Positions 26,436 through 36,151 of a stretch of DNA of 64,000 nucleotides are shown here, in pieces. This DNA is from Fen-1135 sp963705275 (GTDB lineage: Bacteria; Desulfobacterota; Syntrophia; Syntrophales; UBA2185), in contig OY970063.1 in NCBI GenBank assembly GCA_963705275.1, forward strand, positions 1,116,001 through 1,180,000. Direction: 5' to 3'. The notes beneath the pieces were generated by a model. That model did not search any database. It had not been told where the DNA came from and saw nothing but the letters and a program-made list of their open reading frames with translations. The translations under genes were made by a program, and so were the position numbers. How positions within the stretch are numbered: position 1 is the stretch's first letter; every line of letters starts with the position of its first letter.

Positions 26436-28302
26436 ACCCGGCGAATTTAGAGAAAAGTTTAAGATAGCATTTGTTATTGTTTCTATCATGTTATTCATTC
26501 TGATCATGAGGATGTGGCATCTTCAGGTTATCAGAGGAGATGAACTGACGCAGAGGTCGGAAAACAATAGCGTACGCCTGCGAAAAATCAAGCCGCTGAG
26601 GGGAGTGGTCCTGGATACAAACGGTCAAGTACTGGTGGATAATCAGCCATCCTTTGACATTATCTTCGTGCCCAACCGCAACCGGAATATCAATGAGTCA
26701 GCATACAGATTAAAACAATTATTCGCTGACAGGTCCCTCCCGTTTTCGGCAGACCTGCCTTCCGTGGGCAAGAGAGGCTGGTTTCCACCGGTTAAACTTG
26801 AAAAAAATATCGGCATGGAAAAACTTGCCATCGTTGAAACCCATGCATCCGATTTGCCGGGAATAACCATTGAAGTGGTGCCTGTCAGACAATACTTAAA
26901 TGGAAAAATGATAGCCCATATAATCGGTTATACCGGTGAGGTAAGCCGGGAGGATTTGAAAAAGGACATGTCCGGCGACTTCACCATCGGTGATATTACA
27001 GGCAAAGACGGCCTGGAGAAACAGTTAGATCAGTACCTTAAGGGCAAGAGCGGCGCTGAGCAGGTCGAGGTAAATGTGTTGGGTAAAGAGATTAAAGTAG
27101 TCGGCAAAATTGAACCCGTCTCCGGATATAATGTCGTTCTTGCCATCGATGCCAATCTGCAAAAGGTAGCATGGGAGGCCATGCAAGATAGAGCCGGGTC
27201 GGTTGTTGCCATAGATCCCCGTGACGGCGCTGTCCTTGCGCTCGCAAGCTCGCCGGCTTTTGATCCGGGTCTTTTCAACGTGGGCATTTCTGCGGAAGAT
27301 TGGAATGATCTGGCGAATGATTCGTCACACCCCATGGGGAACAGGGCCATCGCCGGTCAGTATCCCCCCGGTTCCACGTACAAGCTAATCGTGGCAGCCG
27401 CAGCCCTGGAAGAGGGGTTGATCACACCGGATACGGCATTCAACTGCAACGGATCGTTCCAGTTCGGTAACAGAGCATACAAGTGCTGGCAGAAACATGG
27501 GCACGGCAGGGTTAATCTGCATCGCGCGATCGTCGAATCCTGCGACGTATATTTCTACAATGTAGGCAAGCTGGTCGGTGTTGACAAGTTAGCCGAGTAT
27601 GCCCGTCGATTCGGGCTGGGGCAGCCGACAGGAATTGATCTTCCCCGAGAAAAGAGCGGACTTGTCCCGACCAGACAGTGGAAGCAGCAGAGGTTCAAAG
27701 AAGCATGGCAGTTGGGCGAAACCATATCGATCGCCATCGGGCAAGGTTTTAATCTTTTGACGCCAATCCAATTGGTAAACGCTTACGCTTCTCTAGCCAA
27801 TGGAGGAACTATCTACCAGCCCCGTCTTGTCAAGCGCATTGAAACAGCCGATGGCCGCATCCTAAAGGCGTTTGAACCTCAGCAAAAAGGCAAGATCGGT
27901 TTGAGTGAGAAGAATATTGAAATTTTGAAGTACGGATTATGGGGCGTGGTAAATGAAGGCGGGGGGACGGGCCACGCGCTGAAGAGAAAGGAAGAGGACG
28001 TCTCCGGAAAAACGGGCACCGCTCAGGTTGTAAGCATGCCGAATAATGAAGACGGCCGCAGACGGACATTTGTTTCTGCAAAACACGGGGATCACGCCCT
28101 TTTTGTCTGCTATGCACCGCGCGAGAATCCGGAAATAGCTATCGCCGTCATCATGGAGCATGCCGGCCATGGAGGCTCCGCAGCGGCCCCCATAGCAAGA
28201 AAGATTATCGACGCCTACTTTGAGCGCAAGAATTACGTAGATAAGAAGAGCCAGCCCCCTCTGACCATCAGCCGGAAATCGCAGGCAGGTGATAACAGAT
28301 GA
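26401..28302 (+). CDS. mrdA: Penicillin-binding protein 2 (MrdA)
   Basis: A 633-residue class-B PBP, the transpeptidase of the elongasome. It has one N-terminal membrane anchor (about 22-40), a dimerisation/pedestal domain, and a transpeptidase domain with the catalytic S-x-x-K in PPGSTYK (about 323-329), the S-x-N-equivalent SCD (about 380), and K-T-G in SGKTGTAQV (about 535-543). It overlaps mreD at the start and rodA by the ATGA at its end. Confidence 0.96.
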   Translation: MAENHSRINGHEPGEFREKFKIAFVIVSIMLFILIMRMWHLQVIRGDELTQRSENNSVRLRKIKPLRGVVLDTNGQVLVDNQPSFDIIFVPNRNRNINESAYRLKQLFADRSLPFSADLPSVGKRGWFPPVKLEKNIGMEKLAIVETHASDLPGITIEVVPVRQYLNGKMIAHIIGYTGEVSREDLKKDMSGDFTIGDITGKDGLEKQLDQYLKGKSGAEQVEVNVLGKEIKVVGKIEPVSGYNVVLAIDANLQKVAWEAMQDRAGSVVAIDPRDGAVLALASSPAFDPGLFNVGISAEDWNDLANDSSHPMGNRAIAGQYPPGSTYKLIVAAAALEEGLITPDTAFNCNGSFQFGNRAYKCWQKHGHGRVNLHRAIVESCDVYFYNVGKLVGVDKLAEYARRFGLGQPTGIDLPREKSGLVPTRQWKQQRFKEAWQLGETISIAIGQGFNLLTPIQLVNAYASLANGGTIYQPRLVKRIETADGRILKAFEPQQKGKIGLSEKNIEILKYGLWGVVNEGGGTGHALKRKEEDVSGKTGTAQVVSMPNNEDGRRRTFVSAKHGDHALFVCYAPRENPEIAIAVIMEHAGHGGSAAAPIARKIIDAYFERKNYVDKKSQPPLTISRKSQAGDNR

Positions 28303-29408
28303 AAATCGATCGCCGGTTACTTTTCAATTTTGATTGGACACTGCTTGTCCTCGTACTGGCAATCAGCCTGGTCGGTCTCTTGAATATTTATAGCGCCGGC
28401 TACAGCCTGGATAATTTCAGGCAGGAGACCCTTTATCTAAAACAGGCTCAGTGGATTGCCATAGGTCTTGTACTAATGGGCGTCATCGTATGTTTTGATT
28501 ACAGATTCATCTGTCGATTTGCCTATGTAATCTATGCCGTCTCCGTCTTCCTCCTGGTCCTCGTTGCATTATACGGATATGCCACGCATGGTTCTCAGCG
28601 CTGGATCGTTTTAGGAGGCTTTTTCTTCCAGCCTTCAGAGCTGGTGAAGTTATCCATTATTATTGCCCTGGCAAAGTATTTCGATGACCACATCATAGAA
28701 AGAAGCTACAAGTTAAGAGAGCTCTATATACCGTTTCTTATCGTGGTGATACCGTTTCTTTTCATCTTGAAGCAGCCTGATCTCGGCACCGCGGTGATCC
28801 TCATGTTCATCATACTATCGATGACTTTTTTCATCGGTATAGAGTGGAAATCGCTCTTTTTGGCCTGCACCGGAGGGATAATACTGATTCCGCTGTCGTG
28901 GCTATTCTTGCGGGACTACCAGAAGGAAAGGATCATGACATTTTTCAATCCGGAGAATGATCCCTTAGGCGCGGGTTATCATATTCTTCAATCCATAATT
29001 GCCGTCGGTTCGGGAGGCATCTTTGGTAAAGGCTATATGAAGGGAACGCAGACGCAGCTGAAATTCTTGCCGGTACAGCAAACGGATTTCGTGTTCTCCG
29101 TTTTTGCTGAGGAGTGGGGCTTTATCGGAGGAGTTATCCTTGTCGCCATGTTTCTGACGCTCATACTGTGGTGTCTGAAGATTGCTTTACATTCGCGGGA
29201 TCTCCTGGGAATGTTGATGTCATTCGGCATAACGATGCTTGTCTTCTGGGAGGTATTCATAAATGTCGGGATGGTGCTGGGTATGCTTCCCGTTGTCGGC
29301 ATCCCGCTGCCTTTTTTGAGTTACGGAGGCTCGTCAATGGTTGTCCTCATGGCATCCATGGGATTATTGTTGAATGTCAGCATGCGAAGGTATATCCTCT
29401 ATCCATAA
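28299..29408 (+). CDS. rodA: Peptidoglycan glycosyltransferase RodA
   Basis: A 369-residue SEDS-family polymerase with about ten membrane helices. Family motifs include GSQRWIVLGGFFFQPSELVK (about 96-116), the essential Asp area KQPDLGTA, and the C-terminal GIPLPFLSYGGSSM. It makes lateral-wall glycan with PBP2. The ATG overlaps the mrdA stop by 4 bp. Confidence 0.96.
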   Translation: MKIDRRLLFNFDWTLLVLVLAISLVGLLNIYSAGYSLDNFRQETLYLKQAQWIAIGLVLMGVIVCFDYRFICRFAYVIYAVSVFLLVLVALYGYATHGSQRWIVLGGFFFQPSELVKLSIIIALAKYFDDHIIERSYKLRELYIPFLIVVIPFLFILKQPDLGTAVILMFIILSMTFFIGIEWKSLFLACTGGIILIPLSWLFLRDYQKERIMTFFNPENDPLGAGYHILQSIIAVGSGGIFGKGYMKGTQTQLKFLPVQQTDFVFSVFAEEWGFIGGVILVAMFLTLILWCLKIALHSRDLLGMLMSFGITMLVFWEVFINVGMVLGMLPVVGIPLPFLSYGGSSMVVLMASMGLLLNVSMRRYILYP

Positions 29409-29498
29409 TATACGGTGAACATCTAAAGGTATTTGCTATTTGCGTTGATTCCGTTTGAGTCATCAAGACAGCAAGGTGCCAAAGACTGGGGCAGGGTG

Positions 29499-29855
29499 AT
29501 GTTTAGCAAGAGGAAAAAAGATGATGAAATCAAGGCCTTTCTTGGGAAAGGAGCGGAATTTACGGGAAAGCTGATATTCAGTGGAGCCGTCCGCATAGAT
29601 GGTGACTTCAACGGTGAGATATTTGGTGAAGGAACTTTAATCGTGGGTGATGGCGCACACATAGAAGCAGACATAAAGGTCGCAAGCGTCATAATCAGTG
29701 GAGATGTACACGGACAGATCGACTGCAAAGAACGGATAGAAATCTATCCGCCGGGAAGGGTCCTGGGGAATGTAAAAGCACCGCGCTTCATAATAACGGA
29801 AGGCGCCATTTTCGAAGGGACTTCGAGAATGGAGAGCAGCAAGTCAGAAAAATAA
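29499..29855 (+). CDS. Bactofilin
   Basis: A 118-residue bactofilin, a nucleotide-free beta-helical polymer-forming cytoskeletal protein. The core repeats GxFxGxIxxxGxLxVGxGAxIxAxIxV are clear between residues about 15 and 105 (VRIDGDFNGEIFGEGTLIVG, DGAHIEADIKVASVIISGDV). I chose the ATG at 29499 (MFSKRKKDDEIKAF), the standard bactofilin opening with GGGGCAGGG upstream, over a longer frame from 29433. It stands between the mre block and the ATP synthase block. Confidence 0.92.
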   Translation: MFSKRKKDDEIKAFLGKGAEFTGKLIFSGAVRIDGDFNGEIFGEGTLIVGDGAHIEADIKVASVIISGDVHGQIDCKERIEIYPPGRVLGNVKAPRFIITEGAIFEGTSRMESSKSEK

Positions 29856-30176
29856 AAGTCAACAGCAAATCCAAAGCATTAAATGCAGAAGACTGATACC
29901 CGAGCCCGACGAAACCACATTCGCCCAAAAAGTACTTGACATTAACTCACGGTTGTGATTAGAAGACCGCGATTTTTAGACGCATCTTTCGGGTTCTTGA
30001 GGTTACTCGTGTACGCAGTCCATATCGCTTTATTTCAGGAAACATTCCTCAAAAAAAGAACCATCATAAGCTTTTTTGGATCAAAAAAAGGCTAAGCCGG
30101 AATAGGCCAAGTGGCGGGAGTCTGTCCCTTCACGGGTTTTCTGAACTTCAAAGCAATTCTAGTGTGAGGCAAAATA
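29856..30176. other. Intergenic region upstream of the ATP synthase operon
   Basis: No gene is supported. It carries the predicted atp promoter (29936-29964) followed by about 210 nt of leader, which includes A/T-rich stretches but no riboswitch or terminator that I can identify. Confidence 0.5.
29936..29964 (+). promoter_or_regulatory. Predicted promoter of the ATP synthase operon
   Basis: A perfect TTGACA (29936-29941) with a 17-bp spacer and a weak -10, TTAGAA (29959-29964). The -10 is the doubtful part. Confidence 0.45.
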
Positions 30177-30605
30177 GTGATCAGCATCGATTATACAATG
30201 TTAATCCAGATGGTTAACTTCCTTCTCTTGATCGTCATCCTTAATCGTCTCCTCTATAAGCCGATCTTAGGGATAATCGACAGAAGAAAGAAACAGGTAC
30301 AGGACACTGAAGAAGAGATAAAGCGCCTTAATCAATCCGTCGAGGAAAGAGTGGCTGCCTATGAGGAGAAGCTTCGTCAGGCAAAAACTGATGCATTGGA
30401 GAAGAAGGTCGAGATTATCAAGGAAGGGGCCGAGCAGGCAAAAGACCTCATCGACGCCGCAAGAGGCCAGATCCCAGGCATGATGGAACAGTTTCATGGT
30501 GAGATGAACAAGGAAGTCACCGCAGCCAGGAACATTTTGTCCGGTCAGTCCAGGAATATATCCGTCGAGATTGCCGAGAAATTGTTGGGAAGGAGTCTCC
30601 GATGA
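30177..30605 (+). CDS. ATP synthase Fo subunit b' (AtpX/AtpF')
   Basis: A 142-residue stalk subunit: one N-terminal membrane helix (about 6-25) and a long charged coiled coil. It is the shorter of two b-type genes in tandem, the b' form of split-stalk ATP synthases. GTG start at 30177 with GAGG upstream. The end overlaps the b gene by 4 bp. Confidence 0.88.
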   Translation: MISIDYTMLIQMVNFLLLIVILNRLLYKPILGIIDRRKKQVQDTEEEIKRLNQSVEERVAAYEEKLRQAKTDALEKKVEIIKEGAEQAKDLIDAARGQIPGMMEQFHGEMNKEVTAARNILSGQSRNISVEIAEKLLGRSLR

Positions 30606-31213
30606 TGAAAAGGCTTTCGGAGGGACTATTTAGTGGATCTTATCTACGCTATTTACTTCTAACTATCCTGCCCTTTGTTTTTACCTGTTCCCTTTCGTAC
30701 GCCTCGGAAGGCGGAGGCCACGAAGACAATGTGAAGCTCTGGATTGATTTCGCCTGGAGGATATTTAACTTTGGCATTCTGGTTTGGTTTCTTTACTGGG
30801 TGGCCGCAAAAAAAATTAAAGAGTTCTTCGTCGACAGGCGCCACAATATCAAGTGCACCATCGAAGAGAAATTAGCTGAAAAAGAAGATACGGAGAAGAA
30901 ATTTAAGGAATACTCCTTGAGGCTCGATAAAGCCACTGAGGAAATAAAGAACATCTTCGAGATGATAAAGGCCCAGGGGCTGACGGAAAAGGAAAAGATA
31001 ATTGAAGATGCCAAAAAGGCAGCCGCGAAGATGATAGAAGATACGCAGACAAGAATGGGACAGGAGCTTAAGGCCGCCAGAAATCAGCTCCGGGCGGAAG
31101 CGGCGGCGCTCTCCGTGGCAATGGCCGAAGAGCTTCTGAAGAAGAATATAACCCCGGATCTTCACGAGAACATGGTGAAAGAATACCTAGATAAGGTGGT
31201 GAAAAAACATTGA
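30602..31213 (+). CDS. atpF: ATP synthase Fo subunit b
   Basis: A 203-residue b subunit of the peripheral stalk. Residues about 12-35 look like a cleavable signal or extra hydrophobic segment (LLTILPFVFTCSLSYA-SEGGG), followed by the usual membrane helix (about 50-68) and a coiled coil. Such N-terminally extended b subunits are common in Deltaproteobacteria. The ATG overlaps atpX, and the stop overlaps the atpH start. Confidence 0.92.
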   Translation: MMKRLSEGLFSGSYLRYLLLTILPFVFTCSLSYASEGGGHEDNVKLWIDFAWRIFNFGILVWFLYWVAAKKIKEFFVDRRHNIKCTIEEKLAEKEDTEKKFKEYSLRLDKATEEIKNIFEMIKAQGLTEKEKIIEDAKKAAAKMIEDTQTRMGQELKAARNQLRAEAAALSVAMAEELLKKNITPDLHENMVKEYLDKVVKKH

Positions 31214-31755
31214 GCAGCAGTAATATCGCAAAGCGTTATGCACGGGCTTTTTTTGACATTGCCAGGGAAGATGGGCTTTACGAAAAGTACTACAACGAAT
31301 TGACGCTCTTTTCTTCCATTGTCAAAGAAAATAAGGATCTGCAGGAATTATTGTTGAACCCCGTATTTGATCAGGCGGAGAAAAGAGCCGTTGTGGATTC
31401 GCTTCTCGCTAAGATCGATATATCGAATATAACGGCGAATTTCTTGAAGCTCCTCGTGGACAAGCGAAGAATAGGCATTCTTCCCGATATAGAAAGCTGC
31501 TACCGGAAATTTATGGACGATGCCTTGAGGAAGATCAGGGTTGATGTCAAGACCGCCTTTCCTTTATCTCCTGAAGTTGCCAAAATGCTGCAGAAACGTA
31601 TGGAGGAAATAACGGGCAGAAAAGTGGAAATGGCCGTTTCTGAAGACACATCATTGCTCGGTGGCATTGTCGTAGGCGTAGGGGATACGATGTATGATGG
31701 AAGCGTTAGGACTCAACTGCACAATATCAGGAATCTCTTAGGGGAGGAAATATAG
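31210..31755 (+). CDS. atpH: ATP synthase F1 subunit delta
   Basis: A 181-residue delta subunit joining the peripheral stalk to the alpha3beta3 head. Family blocks are present: AKRYARAFFDIA near the N-terminus, LLVDKRRIGILPDI in the middle, and LLGGIVVGVGDTMYDGSVR at the C-terminus. The start is TTG at 31210, overlapping the atpF stop (TTGA), a coupled start. Confidence 0.94.
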   Translation: MSSSNIAKRYARAFFDIAREDGLYEKYYNELTLFSSIVKENKDLQELLLNPVFDQAEKRAVVDSLLAKIDISNITANFLKLLVDKRRIGILPDIESCYRKFMDDALRKIRVDVKTAFPLSPEVAKMLQKRMEEITGRKVEMAVSEDTSLLGGIVVGVGDTMYDGSVRTQLHNIRNLLGEEI

Positions 31756-31758
31756 AGC

Positions 31759-33273
31759 ATGGAGAAAATCAGGGCAGAAGAAATAAGCGACATCATCTCC
31801 AAACAGATCAGAGACTATGAAAAGAAGCTCGACGTGAGCGAAGTTGGAACGGTCCTGTCTGTGGGAGACGGTATTGCCAGGGTTTACGGCGTGGAAAATG
31901 CGATGGCCATGGAATTGCTGGAGTTCCCGGGAGGGATACTCGGCATGGTTCTCAACCTGGAAACCGACAACGTCGGTGTCGCCGTCCTGGGTGAAGTCAC
32001 CCATATTAAAGAAGGGGATGTTGTAAAGAGAACGGGCAGGATCGCCCAGGTTCCCGTGGGAGAGGCGGTACTGGGACGCGTCATCGATGGAACCGGTGCT
32101 CCGATTGACGGCAAAGGCCCCATTGAGTCCACTGAGTTCCGAAGGATAGAGATGATCGCCCCCGGCGTCGTTCAACGCCAGCCCGTCAACACGCCCATGT
32201 ATACGGGCATCAAAGCCATCGACGCCATGACACCCATCGGAAGGGGTCAGAGAGAGCTTATCATCGGCGACAGGCAGATCGGAAAAACCGCAATTTGCGT
32301 GGACTCCATCATCAGACAGAAGGATACGGGCGTCAAGTGCATCTATGTCGCCATCGGCCAGAAGAAATCAACGGTGGCTCAGGTGGTGGAAAACCTGCGC
32401 AAGAACGGCGCTATGGCCTATACATGCGTGATCGCGGCATGCGCCAGCGACCCGGCGACCCTCCAATACATCGCGGCCTATTCAGGATGCAGCATCGGCG
32501 AATATTTCCGGGACAGGAAGCAGGATGCCCTGATCATCTACGATGACCTCTCCAAACAGGCCGTCGCTTACCGCCAGATATCACTGCTTCTGAGAAGACC
32601 CCCCGGACGTGAGGCCTTCCCGGGAGACATTTTCTATAACCACTCCCGCTTGCTGGAACGCGCTGCCCGCGTGAGTGAGGACCTCGGAGGCGGATCCCTC
32701 ACAGCCCTTCCCATCATTGAAACACAGGCAGGCGACGTCTCCGCGTACATTCCGACAAACGTTATTTCCATCACGGACGGTCAGGTGTATCTCGAACCGA
32801 GTCTCTTCTTCTCCGGCATCCGACCGGCAATTAACGTCGGACTCTCGGTTTCACGAGTCGGCGGCGCGGCCCAGGTCAAGGCCATGAAACAGGTTGCGGG
32901 GAGGCTGAAACTTGAGCTCGCCCAGTATCGTGAACTTGCGGCGTTTGCCCAGTTCGGAAGCGATCTCGATAAGGGAACGCAGGCGCAGCTGGAAAGAGGC
33001 GTGCGTCTGGTGGAAATATTAAAGCAGCCCCAGTTCGAACCCAGGACTCTGGCGCAGCAGGTCGCCATCCTGTTTGCGGGCACCAGGGGCTTTCTGGACA
33101 AGTACCCCGTGGATAAACTGAAAGAATACGAGCCGCAGCTCCTGAGTTTCATTTCCAGCAAGTATCCCGAAGTCAACCGGGAGATTGAAGAAAAAAGGGA
33201 GATCAGCGCAGACCTCGAAAAAAAGATGAAAGACGTATTGACGGAGTTTGAAACTGTTTTTGTCACGGCGTAA
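31759..33273 (+). CDS. atpA: ATP synthase F1 subunit alpha
   Basis: A 504-residue non-catalytic nucleotide-binding subunit. The P-loop GDRQIGKTA (about 170-178) and the arginine finger region in SVSRVGGAAQ (about 372-381) are intact. It begins MEKIRAEEISDIISKQI, as expected. GAGG lies upstream and the gene starts 3 bp after atpH. Confidence 0.97.
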   Translation: MEKIRAEEISDIISKQIRDYEKKLDVSEVGTVLSVGDGIARVYGVENAMAMELLEFPGGILGMVLNLETDNVGVAVLGEVTHIKEGDVVKRTGRIAQVPVGEAVLGRVIDGTGAPIDGKGPIESTEFRRIEMIAPGVVQRQPVNTPMYTGIKAIDAMTPIGRGQRELIIGDRQIGKTAICVDSIIRQKDTGVKCIYVAIGQKKSTVAQVVENLRKNGAMAYTCVIAACASDPATLQYIAAYSGCSIGEYFRDRKQDALIIYDDLSKQAVAYRQISLLLRRPPGREAFPGDIFYNHSRLLERAARVSEDLGGGSLTALPIIETQAGDVSAYIPTNVISITDGQVYLEPSLFFSGIRPAINVGLSVSRVGGAAQVKAMKQVAGRLKLELAQYRELAAFAQFGSDLDKGTQAQLERGVRLVEILKQPQFEPRTLAQQVAILFAGTRGFLDKYPVDKLKEYEPQLLSFISSKYPEVNREIEEKREISADLEKKMKDVLTEFETVFVTA

Positions 33274-33326
33274 AGGATCGGGAGACATCTCAAGAAATAA
33301 GCACGTAAAGAGAAAAGGGAGCGTTA

Positions 33327-34202
33327 ATGGCTTCATTAAAGGATATCAGAAGAAAGATTGTCGCGGTTTCGAAAACGAAGCAGATCACCAGGGCGATGAA
33401 TATGGTGGCTGCCTCGAAACTGAAAGCTGCCCAGCAGAGGATGGAGAATTTTCGTCCTTATGCACTGAGATTCATGGACGTGCTCACCAGCCTGGCACTT
33501 CGTGTAGACCCTGAAACCCACCCCCTGCTGGCTGTCAGGGACCCGAAGAGAATAAGGGTCGTCATCATGACCTCAGACAGAGGCTTGTGCGGGGGTTTCA
33601 ATACCAATTTGATCAAGGCCACTGAGAGATTCGTCCGGGAGAAGCTCAGCGAAGGCAAAGAGGTGCAATTGATTGCCGTCGGAAGAAAAGGGAGAGATTA
33701 TTTCAGGAAGAAAGTGAAGCTGGCTAAAGATTGGTCTGACGTCTTTGGCAAATTCGATATAACTCTCGCCGTAAGAATTTCCGATGAAATCATTCCCCCC
33801 TTCATGCAGGCGGAGTATGACGAACTGTATGTCGTGTACAACGAATTCAGGAATATCGCCGTACAGAGGCCCGCTGTCGTGAGGCTATTCCCCTTACCAC
33901 CCATTGGAAAGGACGAGGATGTAGAGCCCACGGCAAGAATCGATTACATTTATGAACCATCGGATGAAATCCTGCTGGGAAAGCTGCTTCCCATGTACGT
34001 TCATGTTCTGATCTTCCGGGCCCTTCTGGAGACATCCGCCGGCGAGAACGGCGCACGCATGGTCTCCATGGACAACGCCACAAAGAATTGTGAGGAGATG
34101 ATCCAGAGCCTTACGTTAAAGATGAACAAAGCGAGACAGGCAACCATTACGGCCGAGCTGATGGATATTGTCGGCGGTACGGAAGCCCTGTCGAAGAGCT
34201 GA
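33327..34202 (+). CDS. atpG: ATP synthase F1 subunit gamma
   Basis: A 291-residue central rotor shaft. The N-terminal helix (SLKDIRRKIVAVSKTKQITR, then AMNMVAASKLKAAQQ), the conserved SDRGLCGGFN (about 81-90), and the C-terminal helix (ENGARMVSMDNATKNCEEMI) are all present. The spacing to atpA is 53 bp. Confidence 0.97.
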   Translation: MASLKDIRRKIVAVSKTKQITRAMNMVAASKLKAAQQRMENFRPYALRFMDVLTSLALRVDPETHPLLAVRDPKRIRVVIMTSDRGLCGGFNTNLIKATERFVREKLSEGKEVQLIAVGRKGRDYFRKKVKLAKDWSDVFGKFDITLAVRISDEIIPPFMQAEYDELYVVYNEFRNIAVQRPAVVRLFPLPPIGKDEDVEPTARIDYIYEPSDEILLGKLLPMYVHVLIFRALLETSAGENGARMVSMDNATKNCEEMIQSLTLKMNKARQATITAELMDIVGGTEALSKS

Positions 34203-34234
34203 TAAATTAGTCATTATAGATTAAGGAGACAGGT

Positions 34235-35641
34235 ATGAATATAGGAACGATTGTGCAGGTAATAGGACCGGTAGTCGATGTGGCGTTTGATGAAGGAAAT
34301 CTTCCAGAGATCCTAAACGCAATCACTATCACCAACCCCACGATTGACGACAAGGAAGACAATCTCGTTATTGAGGTTGCCCAGCATCTGGGTGACAACG
34401 TAGTCAGATGCATCGCCATGGACATCACGGACGGCCTGGTCAGGGGTATGAAGGCGAAGGATGTGGGCACACCTATACTGGCCCCGGTTGGTCCCGAATG
34501 TCTGGGCAGGATTCTGAATGTCGTAGGCAGGCCCGTCGACGGTCTGGGACCGGTGGTCGCAAAGACCCACTCCCCGATCCACAGGGAGGCCCCCGCATTT
34601 ATTGAACAGGACACATCGGTCCACGTTCTGGAAACCGGCGTCAAGGTCATCGACCTTCTCGTTCCCTTCCCCAGAGGCGGAAAGATGGGGATGTTTGGCG
34701 GCGCAGGCGTCGGCAAAACCGTCGTCATGATGGAGATGATCAACAATATCGCCATGCACCACGGCGGTATTTCCGTGTTTGCAGGCGTTGGCGAAAGGAC
34801 GCGTGAAGGCAACGACCTCTACCTCGAAATGAAACAGTCAGGCGTCATCAAGCAGGCCGCCTTGATCTACGGCCAGATGACGGAACCTCCGGGAGCGAGG
34901 GCGAGGGTGGCCCTCACCGCACTGACTGCGGCAGAATATTTCAGAGACATTGAAGGTCAGGACGTGCTTCTCTTTGTCGATAACATATTCCGGTTCACGC
35001 AGGCTGGTTCAGAGGTCTCGGCCCTTCTCGGCCGCATGCCTTCAGCGGTCGGTTATCAGCCGACACTGGCTACAGACCTGGGAGCGCTGCAGGAGCGCAT
35101 TACTTCTACGACAAAGGGTTCAATAACGGCCGTCCAATGCGTATACGTACCCGCGGACGACCTTACAGACCCGGCGCCGGCAACGACCTTTGCACATCTT
35201 GACGGCACGGTCGTTTTGTCGAGACCGCTCACGGAACTCGGGATTTATCCCGCCGTGGATCCCCTCGATTCATCATCCCGTATTCTTGATCCGAATGTCT
35301 TAGGCGTTGAGCACTATCAGGTTGCCCGGCAGGTTCAGGTGACCTTGCAGAAATATAAGGACCTGCAGGACATCATCGCCATCCTGGGCATGGACGAACT
35401 TTCCGAAGAAGACAAAGTGACCGTGAGCAGGGCGAGGAAGATTCAGAGATTCCTGTCCCAGCCGTTCTTCGTAGCCGCTCAGTTCACCGGCAGGGAAGGC
35501 AAATTCGTCTCCGTTGCCGAAACGGTGAGAGGGTTCAAAGAGATCCTGGAAGGAAAACATGACGAACTGCCCGAGCAGGCGTTCTACATGGTTGGCGGTA
35601 TAGACGAGGTCGTCGAGGCGGCGAAGAAGATGGCTGAGTAA
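34235..35641 (+). CDS. atpD: ATP synthase F1 subunit beta
   Basis: A 468-residue catalytic subunit. The P-loop GGAGVGKTVV (about 150-159), catalytic Glu in GERTREGNDLY (about 182-192), and the DELSEEDK stretch (DELSEED, normally DELSDEDK) are present. AAGGAG precedes the ATG. Confidence 0.98.
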   Translation: MNIGTIVQVIGPVVDVAFDEGNLPEILNAITITNPTIDDKEDNLVIEVAQHLGDNVVRCIAMDITDGLVRGMKAKDVGTPILAPVGPECLGRILNVVGRPVDGLGPVVAKTHSPIHREAPAFIEQDTSVHVLETGVKVIDLLVPFPRGGKMGMFGGAGVGKTVVMMEMINNIAMHHGGISVFAGVGERTREGNDLYLEMKQSGVIKQAALIYGQMTEPPGARARVALTALTAAEYFRDIEGQDVLLFVDNIFRFTQAGSEVSALLGRMPSAVGYQPTLATDLGALQERITSTTKGSITAVQCVYVPADDLTDPAPATTFAHLDGTVVLSRPLTELGIYPAVDPLDSSSRILDPNVLGVEHYQVARQVQVTLQKYKDLQDIIAILGMDELSEEDKVTVSRARKIQRFLSQPFFVAAQFTGREGKFVSVAETVRGFKEILEGKHDELPEQAFYMVGGIDEVVEAAKKMAE

Positions 35642-35660
35642 TGAGGCTGGAGGATTCTAC

Positions 35661-36071
35661 ATGGCTGACGAATTGACATTGGAAATTGTTACTCCCGAAA
35701 AAATGGCCTTCAGCGGCAAGATAGAAGAAGTTACGATACCGGGTTCTGAGGGTGAGTTCGGTGTGCTCCGGGGCCACGCGGCGCTTCTGAGTTCGATTGA
35801 TGTCGGTGAGTTGAATTTTATGAAGGACGGCAAGAAGACATACTACGCCGTCAATACAGGCTATACTGAAGTCACGTCCGGCAAAGTCACTGTCCTCGTG
35901 GAAACTGCGGAAAGGGCGGACTTGATCGACAAAGAACGCGCAAAAAAGGCAAGAGAAACTGCTGAAGCAAAAATGTCCAAGCTATCCAAGGAAGATGCGG
36001 AATACGAAATGAGCAGGGCAGCCCTGACCAGAGCCATTACAAGGATCGGCGTAGCCGATAAGCACGCCTGA
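35661..36071 (+). CDS. atpC: ATP synthase F1 subunit epsilon
   Basis: A 136-residue epsilon subunit with the N-terminal beta-sandwich (LTLEIVTPEKMAFSGKIEEV, GSEGEFGVLRGHA) and the C-terminal two-helix domain (about 90-135) that can inhibit the motor. It is the last gene of the operon; a terminator follows 20 bp after the stop. Subunits a and c (atpB, atpE) are not in the window. Confidence 0.96.
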   Translation: MADELTLEIVTPEKMAFSGKIEEVTIPGSEGEFGVLRGHAALLSSIDVGELNFMKDGKKTYYAVNTGYTEVTSGKVTVLVETAERADLIDKERAKKARETAEAKMSKLSKEDAEYEMSRAALTRAITRIGVADKHA

Positions 36072-36091
36072 TGCGCAAATAAATATAATTA

Positions 36092-36130
36092 AAAAGCCAG
36101 GTGTTGAGATTTTAACTCCTGGCTTTTTTG
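36092..36130. terminator. Bidirectional terminator between atpC and greA
   Basis: GCCAGG/CCTGGC stem (extended by GTT/AAC) with A-run before and T-run after (AAAAAGCCAGG ... CCTGGCTTTTTT), so it works in both directions for the convergent atp operon and greA. Confidence 0.9.
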
Positions 36131-36151
36131 TTTCACATTTACCCGTCGCTG